Part shown: in pieces, positions 31,437 to 38,193 of the stretch | How the letters are laid out: each line of letters starts with the position of its first letter | Position numbering within the stretch: position 1 is the stretch's first letter | From: an uncultured Rhodobiaceae bacterium | GTDB lineage: Bacteria > Pseudomonadota > Alphaproteobacteria > Parvibaculales > Parvibaculaceae | Assembly: GCA_913057645.1 (NCBI GenBank) | Contig: CAJXOU010000028.1 | Coordinates: forward strand, 1-39,582 | Length of the DNA: 39,582 nucleotides | Direction of reading: 5' to 3' | The notes under the pieces: model-generated | What the model was told of the DNA's origin: nothing | The model's input: only the letters and a program-made list of their open reading frames with translations | Database searches by the model: none | Program-made: the position numbers and the translations under genes

Positions 31437-33325
31437 CAGATGCCTCCCTGCATGCTGTGGGAACCGTGACTTCCGGTATGGCCGCTCCCATGCATGACGG
31501 CGAGCGGCAGTTTCGCCCCGTCCGGCGTTATCCGCGCCTCGGGCGTTTCGGGCGGCTCGACGATGAAGGCCGTCATCATGCCCGACGCCATGTGGTAGAG
31601 CAGATGGCAGTGGAGCGGCCAACTCCCGATTTCACGCGCGGTCAGAACGACCGACACGGACTTTCCGGGCGGCACGATCACCGTGTCCTTCAAGGGACGG
31701 CGCCGTCCCGCGCCATTCTCCAGTTCGAAGAACATGCCATGCAGGTGCATGGGATGCGCCATCATCGTTTCGTTGGTGAAGACGAGACGAATGCGCTCGC
31801 CATAGCGAACCCGCACGGGCGTCGCTTCCTGAAAGCGGTCGCCATTGAGCGACCAGGCATAGCGTTCCATGTTGCCGGTGAGGCGCATCTCGACGGTGCG
31901 TTCCGGCGGCCTGTCGTCGCTTCGGGCGGAGCGGGCGCGAAGATTCTCATAGGCAAGAACCTTCGCCCCTGCGGGGAAGCCCGCCGCCCAGCCCAGGGGC
32001 CGAGCGAGCGTTGATGAACCGGCGGGCGGCGCCATGCCGGAGTGGTCTCCGTCGTGACCATGCCCTTCACGGTCCATCTCCTGCTCCATCGAATGGCCGT
32101 CACCGTGGTCCATGCCCTGATGACCCATGCCTTCGTGGTTCATTTCTCCGGGAGCACCGGCGCCGTCATGGTGAGCGTCACCGCTCATGTCGTGTCCCTC
32201 ATGCATGTCGTCCATGCCTTCGGGATCCGGTGCACCCATGACATGACCCTCATGACCGCCATGCGCCATGCCCATATCGTCCATGGCCAGAAGCGCCCGC
32301 GGGCGGCGTTCCGGCGGGACGGCCTTCTGCCCGTCCTGTGTTGCGAGCGTCGCGAGGGCATAGCCTGTCCGGTCGATCGGCTCCGCGAAGAACGCATAGG
32401 GACCCTCGCCAGACGGTTCGACAATGACGTCGTAACGCTCGGCGACACCCATGCGGATTTCATCGACGGCGACAGGGCGAACGTCGTTGCCGTCCGCCGC
32501 GACCACCGTCATCTTCATGCCCGGAATCCGCACATCGAACAGCGTCATCGCGGAGCCGTTGATGAGACGCAGGCGAACCTTCTCGCCCTTCCGGAACTGG
32601 AACGTCTCGTTGCCGTCCGGCGTCTTGCCGTTGACGAGAAAGCTGTAGCCTGTGACATCTGCGAGATCGGTGGGGTCCATGCGCATTTCGCCCCAATCGG
32701 CGCGGTTCGCCAGCGTCGGACCGAACCCCTCGCTTCTCACATCGGAGAAGAAATCCAGAAGCGTGCGCTTGCTGTAATTGTAGTAACCCGGATCGGCTTT
32801 CAGGTTGTGCAGAACCTGGTCCGAATTCTCCGGTGTGATGTCGCCGAGAAGAACCACGTAATCGCGATCGGCGCGAACGGGCGACGGCTCCTTCGGCTCG
32901 ATGACGATGGCGCCGAGCACGCTCTGATCCTGCGTGCCGGAATGGCTGTGATACCAGTAGGTGCCGCTCTGCCGGATGTTGAACGTGTAGGTATAGGAGG
33001 CGCCGGGCGCGATCCCCATGAAACCGTTGAAACCGGGAACGCCGTCCATGATGCCGGGAAGCAGAATCCCGTGCCAATGGACGGAGGTTTCCTCATCCGT
33101 TTCGTTGGCGACGGTTATGGTCGCCTCCTCGCCTTCCCTGAGGTGAAGCGTGGGACCGGGAACACCGCCGTTGATGGTCATTTTCTCGACGGTGCGGCCG
33201 TCTATTTCCATTGCCGCGGTCGAAACCGTCAGACGGTAGGTTCCCGCAAAGGCGGGGCCCGCCACGACCGTAACCGACAGCGGCGCGGCGGCGAGCGCCG
33301 CCAAACGCAGATATGTCTTGAGCAT
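31436..33325 (-). CDS. copA: Copper resistance multicopper oxidase CopA
   Basis: The protein has 629 residues. It is a periplasmic multicopper oxidase that oxidises Cu(I). Three cupredoxin domains: HWHG and HSHSG in the first, a Met/His-rich linker in the second (MGMAHGGHEGHVMG, then DMHEGHDMSGDAHHDG, NHEGMGHQGMDHGDGHSM), and the type 1/trinuclear ligands HPMHLHG and HCHLLYHM at the C-terminus. All copper ligands are present. I start at ATG 33325 (MLKTYLRLAAL), with GGAGAGAG just before it; this gives a signal peptide cut near AFA-GTYRL. CopA is normally exported by the Tat system through a twin-Arg signal, and none is seen here (see finding). It follows the unknown protein at 33387-33776 by 61 bases. 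Confidence 0.95.
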   Translation of the reverse strand: MLKTYLRLAALAAAPLSVTVVAGPAFAGTYRLTVSTAAMEIDGRTVEKMTINGGVPGPTLHLREGEEATITVANETDEETSVHWHGILLPGIMDGVPGFNGFMGIAPGASYTYTFNIRQSGTYWYHSHSGTQDQSVLGAIVIEPKEPSPVRADRDYVVLLGDITPENSDQVLHNLKADPGYYNYSKRTLLDFFSDVRSEGFGPTLANRADWGEMRMDPTDLADVTGYSFLVNGKTPDGNETFQFRKGEKVRLRLINGSAMTLFDVRIPGMKMTVVAADGNDVRPVAVDEIRMGVAERYDVIVEPSGEGPYAFFAEPIDRTGYALATLATQDGQKAVPPERRPRALLAMDDMGMAHGGHEGHVMGAPDPEGMDDMHEGHDMSGDAHHDGAGAPGEMNHEGMGHQGMDHGDGHSMEQEMDREGHGHDGDHSGMAPPAGSSTLARPLGWAAGFPAGAKVLAYENLRARSARSDDRPPERTVEMRLTGNMERYAWSLNGDRFQEATPVRVRYGERIRLVFTNETMMAHPMHLHGMFFELENGAGRRRPLKDTVIVPPGKSVSVVLTAREIGSWPLHCHLLYHMASGMMTAFIVEPPETPEARITPDGAKLPLAVMHGSGHTGSHGSHSMQGGI

Positions 33326-33386
33326 GTCTCTCTCCATTCGCCGATACCAGGGCGCATGCAAGCGCCAACCGTTTGCGAGCGGAGAG

Positions 33387-33776
33387 CTAGATCAGGAGGC
33401 GGGCGGCGCGTCCGTGGATGCCCTCATAGGCGCCGACGTGACGCGCCCTTCGTTCCGGGGGATCGCCCGAAACGAGCCGGACGGGTACAGCGGTGGTGAA
33501 GACTGCGATATCCGCCGCCGGGGCCGCTTTCTTTCCCGAAGGGAAATCCCGCGACTTGGCGAGAAGAGGATGAACCGCCGGATCTGCCTCGCCGCAGGCG
33601 CAGACGGCCTCGCCTTCCGGGCAGGCATGAACCGTCGCGGTTTCGGCGTGATGCGCGGCATGATCCAGCGTGGCGTGCTGGCCGGGCTCCACAGCCAGCG
33701 GCGCGCAATGCAGCGCGCCCGCAAGGAAAAGGCTTGCGAGATAGAGCAACGGAATCTGGAACCGGAGCAGCTTCAT
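33387..33776 (-). CDS. Unknown secreted His/Cys-rich protein, first gene of the copper operon
   Basis: The protein has 129 residues. A hydrophobic N-terminus (MKLLRFQIPLLYLASLFLAG) ends around A-L-H-C-A-P, either a signal peptide or a lipoprotein-like signal (LAGALHC). The following part has HATLDHAAHHAETATVHACP, then CACGEADPAVH: six His and four Cys within about 35 residues, the kind of cluster that binds copper. The C-terminus is Arg-rich and has no domain I know. It directly follows a CueR-type promoter, whose predicted start falls on this ATG. No ribosome site is visible and no other Met exists in the protein. Likely a copper-binding or sensing periplasmic component. Confidence 0.75.
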   Translation of the reverse strand: MKLLRFQIPLLYLASLFLAGALHCAPLAVEPGQHATLDHAAHHAETATVHACPEGEAVCACGEADPAVHPLLAKSRDFPSGKKAAPAADIAVFTTAVPVRLVSGDPPERRARHVGAYEGIHGRAARLLI

Positions 33777-33782
33777 GCCGTC

Positions 33783-33813
33783 AATCTAGCCCTTCCACCT
33801 ACTGGAAGGTCAA
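33783..33813 (-). promoter_or_regulatory. CueR/MerR-type copper promoter with 19-base spacer
   Basis: Read on the minus strand: -35 TTGACC (33813-33808), spacer of exactly 19 bases, -10 TAGATT (33788-33783). The spacer region contains the dyad CCTTCC-agtaggt-GGAAGG, the classic CueR operator. MerR-type activators need such an overlong spacer. No cueR gene is in the window. Confidence 0.85.
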
Positions 33814-33850
33814 GAGGCCGGGCGGCCGCCCCGACATCGGGACACTGGCC

Positions 33851-34624
33851 CTACATCGGGCCGCCGCCATCGATGTTGATCTTCTGGCCGTTCGCATAGG
33901 GGTTCGCGTCGGAGACGAGATAGACGACGGCCGCGGCGACTTCCTCCGGTCCGCAGACATGACCGAAAGGCATGGTCGCGTCGAGGTCGTGGATGTCCAT
34001 GCCCTTCTTGCCCGCGCGGGCGGCGGCAAGGCGCGAGCCCATGTCGGTGGCCGTCAAGCCCGGCGCGACGATGTTCGTCCGTATACCGTGCTTCCGCTCT
34101 TCCTTGGCAAGGGTGAGCGCGAGCGCCTCGGCGGCGGCCTTGCCCATGTTGTAGGGACCGCCATTCGCCGAGTGGCTGAGCGTCGCGACGGACGAGATGA
34201 TGATGATGTCGCCGCGTTCTTCCTTGCGCATGTGAGGAAGAACAAGTTTCGACATGAAATGCGGCGCCATGGCGTGCACCTTCAGCACGCGCTCGAGTTC
34301 CTGCGGGTCGGTGTCCGCGACCGTCTGGCCGCGCGAGGCGATGCCCGCATTGTTGACGAGAATGCCGATGGAACCGAAATCCTTCAGCACGTCCGCGACC
34401 ATCAGCTGGTCTTCCTCGAAATTCTCGACGGAGGCGGAATAGGCCCGCGCTTTACGGCCGAGCTTTTCGATTTCGGCGACGGTTTCGTCGGCGGCTTCCT
34501 TGTCGCGGCGGTAATTGATCGCGACGTCTGCGCCCGCTTCCGCGAGCGCAACGGCGATGGCGCGGCCGATGCCGCGGCTGCCGCCGGTGACGAGCGCGAC
34601 GCGGCCTTCCAGAGATACCTTCAT
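33851..34624 (-). CDS. Short-chain dehydrogenase/reductase
   Basis: The protein has 257 residues; ATG 34624 follows GGGAGGAA. NAD(P)-binding T13-G-G-S-R-G-I-G20 (Arg in the loop plus the basic NYRRDK after beta-2 favours NADPH), N91-N-A-G94, catalytic S145 and Y158-x3-K162. The Asn of the usual S-Y-K-N tetrad is His117 here (VLKVHAMAPHF), an uncommon change. C-terminal INIDGGGPM is typical of the FabG-like group, so 3-oxoacyl reduction is one option among many. A strong hairpin at 34663 separates it from the ligase gene upstream. Confidence 0.92.
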   Translation of the reverse strand: MKVSLEGRVALVTGGSRGIGRAIAVALAEAGADVAINYRRDKEAADETVAEIEKLGRKARAYSASVENFEEDQLMVADVLKDFGSIGILVNNAGIASRGQTVADTDPQELERVLKVHAMAPHFMSKLVLPHMRKEERGDIIIISSVATLSHSANGGPYNMGKAAAEALALTLAKEERKHGIRTNIVAPGLTATDMGSRLAAARAGKKGMDIHDLDATMPFGHVCGPEEVAAAVVYLVSDANPYANGQKINIDGGGPM

Positions 34625-34662
34625 CTGTTCCTCCCGGGTTCTTGTTGCCCGCAAGCATAGAG

Positions 34663-34695
34663 AAGCCGCCCGGGATTTCCATGCCCGGGCGGCTT
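34663..34695 (-). terminator. Strong hairpin after the acyl-CoA ligase gene
   Basis: A perfect 12-bp stem AAGCCGCCCGGG / CCCGGGCGGCTT with a 9-base loop, about 45 bases after the ligase stop and before the SDR gene. There is no real T-run on the minus-strand side (CTCTATG), so termination may be incomplete. Confidence 0.6.
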
Positions 34696-34740
34696 CAGCT
34701 TGTTTCGACCGCGATGACGCTACGGCAGAGTCTAGAAAAC

Positions 34741-36492
34741 TCAGGCGGCGTCCTTGGTGTACTTCTTCATGTCCTCGCGAAGCACCGTCTTCAGGATCTT
34801 GCCGTTCGGGTTGCGCGGCAGCGGCTCGTGGCGGAGCTCGATCTTGACCGGCACCTTGAAGCCCGCGAGGAGCTTTCCGACATGGGCCTTGAGCTCTTCC
34901 TCCGTCACCTGCTTGCCGGGCGCGACCTGGACGATGGCGCCGACTTCCTCGCCCAGCACCTTGTGCGGAATGGCGACGACGGCGGCATCCATCACGGCGG
35001 GATGCGCGTAGAGCGCGTCTTCCACCTCGACGCAGTAGATGTTCTCGCCGCCACGGATCAGCATGTCCTTGGCGCGGTCGAGAATGTAGACGAAGCCTTC
35101 GTCATCCACCCGCACGAGGTCGCCCGAATGGAACCAGGCGCCTTCGGTGATCGCGGCGGCGGTCGCTTCCGGCTTGTTCCAGTAGCCCTTCACGACGTTC
35201 GGGCCCCTGATCCAGAGTTCGCCGACCTGGCCGCGCGGCAATTCGTTGCCCTTCTCGTCGACGACCTTGATGTCGCAGACGGGCACCGCGACACCGGCGC
35301 TGTCGGGCTTCGCCACATAGTCCTCGGCGAGGTTCTGGGTGGTGATGGCCGATGTTTCGGTGAGGCCGTAGCCGTTCGACGGCTCGACCTTCGGGAACTG
35401 CTGCTTGATGCGGGCAACGAGGTCCGGCGCGGAAGGCGCGCCGCCATAACCGATCGAAAGCACGCTCGAGGTGTCGCGCGTCGCGAAGTCGGCGGACTCG
35501 AGCACCTGCCAGACCATGGCGGGCACGCCGCCGAAGCTCGTCACGCGCTCGCGTTCGATCAGCTCCAGCGCATGTTCCGGATTCCACTTGTGCATGATGA
35601 CGAGCTTGCCGCCGGAGGCATAGGTGCCGACGAGGATCGAGTGGCAGCCCGTCGCGTGGAAGAGCGGCACGGAAAGAAGCGTCACGCGCTGCGGCGCATT
35701 CGGGTCCGGCGCGGGCGGCATCTCGCCCCGGCGGAGGAAGGTGCGCGCGCCGCCGAGCATCGCGTTCATGAAGTTGGTGCAGATGTTGCGCTGCGTGCCG
35801 AGCGCGCCCTTGGGTTTGCCGGTGGTGCCGGAGGTATAGAAGATCGTCGCGTCGTCTTCGGGATCAAGGCCGGGATCGGGCAGCGGATCGCCGGAGAGTT
35901 TCGCATAGTCCGCGGGCTTGCCGACCAGCGTTTCGAAGCTTTCCGCGACACCGAGTTCGTCTTCCGGCGTGCGGACGGCAACGAGACCGTTGAGCCCGAG
36001 CGCCTTCAGATGCGGGCGGATGCGGTCGAGCCGCTCGTGGTCGACGATGACGACCTTCGAGCCCGAATCCGAGATACCGTATTCGAGTTCCGGGCCGGTG
36101 CCCCAGGCGTTGAGCGGCACGATGACGCCGCCGATGGCCGCGACCGCCCAGAAGACGACGGACCATTCGGGGAAGTTGCGCATGACGAGGGCGACGCGGT
36201 CGCCCTTCTTCACGCCGTATTTTTCGCTGAGCACACGGCCGAAGGCCATTGCTGCGCGGTAGTGGTTCTCATAGGTCAGGCGCTCGCCTTCATAGACGAT
36301 GAATTCCTTCTCGCCGAAGGCGCGGCCCATGTCGAGGATCGCCCGCAGCGAGGGCGGTGTGCCCTTGTAGGTGCGGATCGGGACGCCCCTGATCTCCACC
36401 GTTTCCATTTCAAAGGGCGTGCCCGGTGCGGTGAGGAAGGCATGCGCCTCCTCGATCGTCATGGCGGGCCACTTGCCGGCGTTCTCGGCCAT
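34741..36492 (-). CDS. Long-chain acyl-CoA synthetase (AMP-dependent ligase)
   Basis: The protein has 583 residues; ATG 36492 follows GGGAGG. Complete adenylate-forming enzyme: FYTSGTTGKPKGAL, PLFHATG, YGLTETSAITT, SGDLVRVDDEGFVYILDRAKDMLIRGGENIYCVEVE and the C-terminal Lys of NPNGKILK. An N-terminal extension (MTIEEAHAFLTAPGTPFEME, ~10-30) occurs in a subgroup of fatty-acid CoA ligases. It is clearly a different subfamily from the ligase at 18595-20175 (for example TETSA versus ATEGG at motif A5). The gene order GST (start 37263), ligase, SDR suggests one region of acid activation and reduction. Confidence 0.93.
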   Translation of the reverse strand: MAENAGKWPAMTIEEAHAFLTAPGTPFEMETVEIRGVPIRTYKGTPPSLRAILDMGRAFGEKEFIVYEGERLTYENHYRAAMAFGRVLSEKYGVKKGDRVALVMRNFPEWSVVFWAVAAIGGVIVPLNAWGTGPELEYGISDSGSKVVIVDHERLDRIRPHLKALGLNGLVAVRTPEDELGVAESFETLVGKPADYAKLSGDPLPDPGLDPEDDATIFYTSGTTGKPKGALGTQRNICTNFMNAMLGGARTFLRRGEMPPAPDPNAPQRVTLLSVPLFHATGCHSILVGTYASGGKLVIMHKWNPEHALELIERERVTSFGGVPAMVWQVLESADFATRDTSSVLSIGYGGAPSAPDLVARIKQQFPKVEPSNGYGLTETSAITTQNLAEDYVAKPDSAGVAVPVCDIKVVDEKGNELPRGQVGELWIRGPNVVKGYWNKPEATAAAITEGAWFHSGDLVRVDDEGFVYILDRAKDMLIRGGENIYCVEVEDALYAHPAVMDAAVVAIPHKVLGEEVGAIVQVAPGKQVTEEELKAHVGKLLAGFKVPVKIELRHEPLPRNPNGKILKTVLREDMKKYTKDAA

Positions 36493-36597
36493 CGTCTACC
36501 TCCCAGAGGGGTTTCTTGTTTTCAGGGTTTCCTGTTGCCCCAGAGATAGCCGGTTTGGAGGCGGATTTGAAGGGAGAGACGCTGCGGCACCCCTGCC

Positions 36598-37263
36598 TCA
36601 GAGGCCGAATTTCTTCAGCAGAGCGGTTTCTTCCTCGATGCAGGCAGCAAAGCTCGGCCGGGCGTGGATCGCGGCGAGGTAGCGCGTCAGGTTCGGGCAG
36701 TCCTTCGCGTCCGGCCGGAAGCCCGCATGGGCGAGATTGACGAACTGGGTGGCGAGCGAAATGTCGGCGATGCCAAAGGCGCCGCCTGCGAGGAAGTCCT
36801 TGCTACCGATTTCCTTGTCGAAATAAGCGAAATGACGCGGCAGCTTCTCGGCGATCGTCTTCTCCGCTGTCTCGCGGTCCGGTTCCTTGCCCATCATGCG
36901 ATTGACGACCATGGGGCGGAAGGTGCCCATGCCGATGTTCCCGGCAAGCTCGGAATCCGCATATTCCTCGTACCAGAGGGCCTTGCCGTGCTGGAAGGCA
37001 TCCGCCGGATAGAGCGCGGGCGACGCGAACTTCCTTTCGAGGTAGCCGCAGATGGCGGACGAATCCGGCAGGGTCGCGTCCGCGCCCTCGCTATCGTCGC
37101 GCAGGACGGGAATGCGCTTCAGCGGCGAAATCTCGAGAAACCAGTCAGGCGGCGGAAAGATGTTCACCTGTTCGAGTGTGTAGTCCTGACCTTTTTCAGC
37201 CAGGAACACGCGCACCTTGCGGACGAAGGGCGAGAGGCTTGCGCCATAGACGGTGAGGGTCAT
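36598..37263 (-). CDS. Glutathione S-transferase family protein
   Basis: The protein has 221 residues; ATG 37263 follows GGGAGCCCC. Thioredoxin-like N-terminal domain: YGASLSPFVRKVRVFLAEKG (5-24; a Ser of SPF is the likely GSH activator), the cis-Pro in RIPVL and the glutathione gamma-glutamyl site in LPDSSAICGYLERKF. The all-helical domain follows, with the N-cap motif FGIADISLATQF. It probably conjugates or reduces electrophiles; substrate unknown. It is divergent from the PAS gene and leads the GST-ligase cluster. Confidence 0.92.
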   Translation of the reverse strand: MTLTVYGASLSPFVRKVRVFLAEKGQDYTLEQVNIFPPPDWFLEISPLKRIPVLRDDSEGADATLPDSSAICGYLERKFASPALYPADAFQHGKALWYEEYADSELAGNIGMGTFRPMVVNRMMGKEPDRETAEKTIAEKLPRHFAYFDKEIGSKDFLAGGAFGIADISLATQFVNLAHAGFRPDAKDCPNLTRYLAAIHARPSFAACIEEETALLKKFGL

Positions 37264-37446
37264 GAGGGGCTCCCTGAAAGCCGCTGAAAAGCGGGCTTTT
37301 CCTGTTATCGACAGTTTCTGTGCCGAAAGAAAACATCCTCGCCGCCTAAAGCGCAAGGCGCATCCTGCGCGGGGCAGGTTCCGTTAACTTTCCCGTGCGA
37401 GACTGATGCTCAGGGCCAGGAGACGCTCCGGGAGAGAGCGAAGGAT

Positions 37447-37986
37447 ATGTCCTCATTCATTCCAGATCCGACAGCACGGCTGATCGACACCGATAGCAAG
37501 ACGGAGTTCCTCGCGGCGCCCGAGCATCCGGATGCGATCGCGCTCTATCACTACTGGCAAGGCAAGCGCGGCGGCAGAGCCTTTCCCGACCGCGGCGACA
37601 TTTCGCCATCCGAATTCTCCCGGCTCCTGCCTCACATCACCATTGTCGAAGTGCTGGAGGGCGGCCGCGACTTCCGCTTTCGCCTCTATGGGAGCGCGAT
37701 GGCCGCGATGACGGGACACGACCGCACGGGCGAATATTTCTCGAAACTCGAAGCAGCGCCCGGCGCAAAAATATCCTCCGAGGAGACGCGCCGCTACTGG
37801 ATGGATTACGGCCGTCAGGTGCTTGAAGCTCAAGGACCGGTCTTCACCAAAGCGCCGCTCATCCCCGGGGCCGGCGAGCGGATCATGCTCCACAGCGCGG
37901 TACTGCCACTGACGGCAGGCGGCACGGAAATCGGGCAGGTGCTGGCAGGCGCCTTCACCAGGGCGCCGGAGCGGACACAAGCCTGA
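37447..37986 (+). CDS. PAS-domain protein (PAS_5/DUF1488-like, single domain)
   Basis: The protein has 179 residues; ATG 37447 is preceded by GCGAAGGAT. It matches the small alphaproteobacterial PAS proteins with YHYWQGKRGGRAFPDRGDISPSEF (~34-57), LLPHITIVEVLEGGRDFRFRLYGSAMAAMTGHDRTGEYF (~60-98) and a late hydrophobic strand QVLAGAFTR. There is no output domain, so it is probably a sensor or adaptor that acts through a partner. It stands alone in front of tRNA-His. Confidence 0.88.
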   Translation: MSSFIPDPTARLIDTDSKTEFLAAPEHPDAIALYHYWQGKRGGRAFPDRGDISPSEFSRLLPHITIVEVLEGGRDFRFRLYGSAMAAMTGHDRTGEYFSKLEAAPGAKISSEETRRYWMDYGRQVLEAQGPVFTKAPLIPGAGERIMLHSAVLPLTAGGTEIGQVLAGAFTRAPERTQA

Positions 37987-37993
37987 GAAGAAA

Positions 37994-38070
37994 TGGTACA
38001 GCCACCCCGGTTCGAACGGGGGACCTCTAGATCCACAATCTAGCGCTCTAACCAGCTGAGCTATGGCTGC
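37994..38070 (-). tRNA. tRNA-His (GTG anticodon), CCA encoded
   Basis: Cloverleaf: acceptor GCAGCCA / TGGCTGT (first pair G1:U72 wobble), D-arm TAGCTCAGCTGGTTAGAGC, anticodon stem CTAGA / TCTAG with loop TTGTGGA (anticodon GTG), T-arm CCCCGTTCGAACCGGGG, discriminator A73 and encoded CCA (37994-37996). The base before G1 is T, so the universal extra G-1 is absent. Confidence 0.97.
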
Positions 38071-38193
38071 ACGGAATAGGCGGAACGGGCGCATGCGCCC
38101 GACGCGATGGCCGGGAACTTAATCCGGCCCGCCCGACAAGACAAGCCCGCCGAAACGCCGCACCGGAAAATCCGGGTGACGGGCAAAACCCCT

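Noticed and set aside
34642-36549. Plus-strand open frame opposite the acyl-CoA ligase
   Set aside because: Shadow frame; repetitive Arg/Val/Glu composition and no recognised motif.
37990-38094. Protein frame reading across the tRNA (minus strand)
   Set aside because: It reads straight through the tRNA-His, which is a common false gene.
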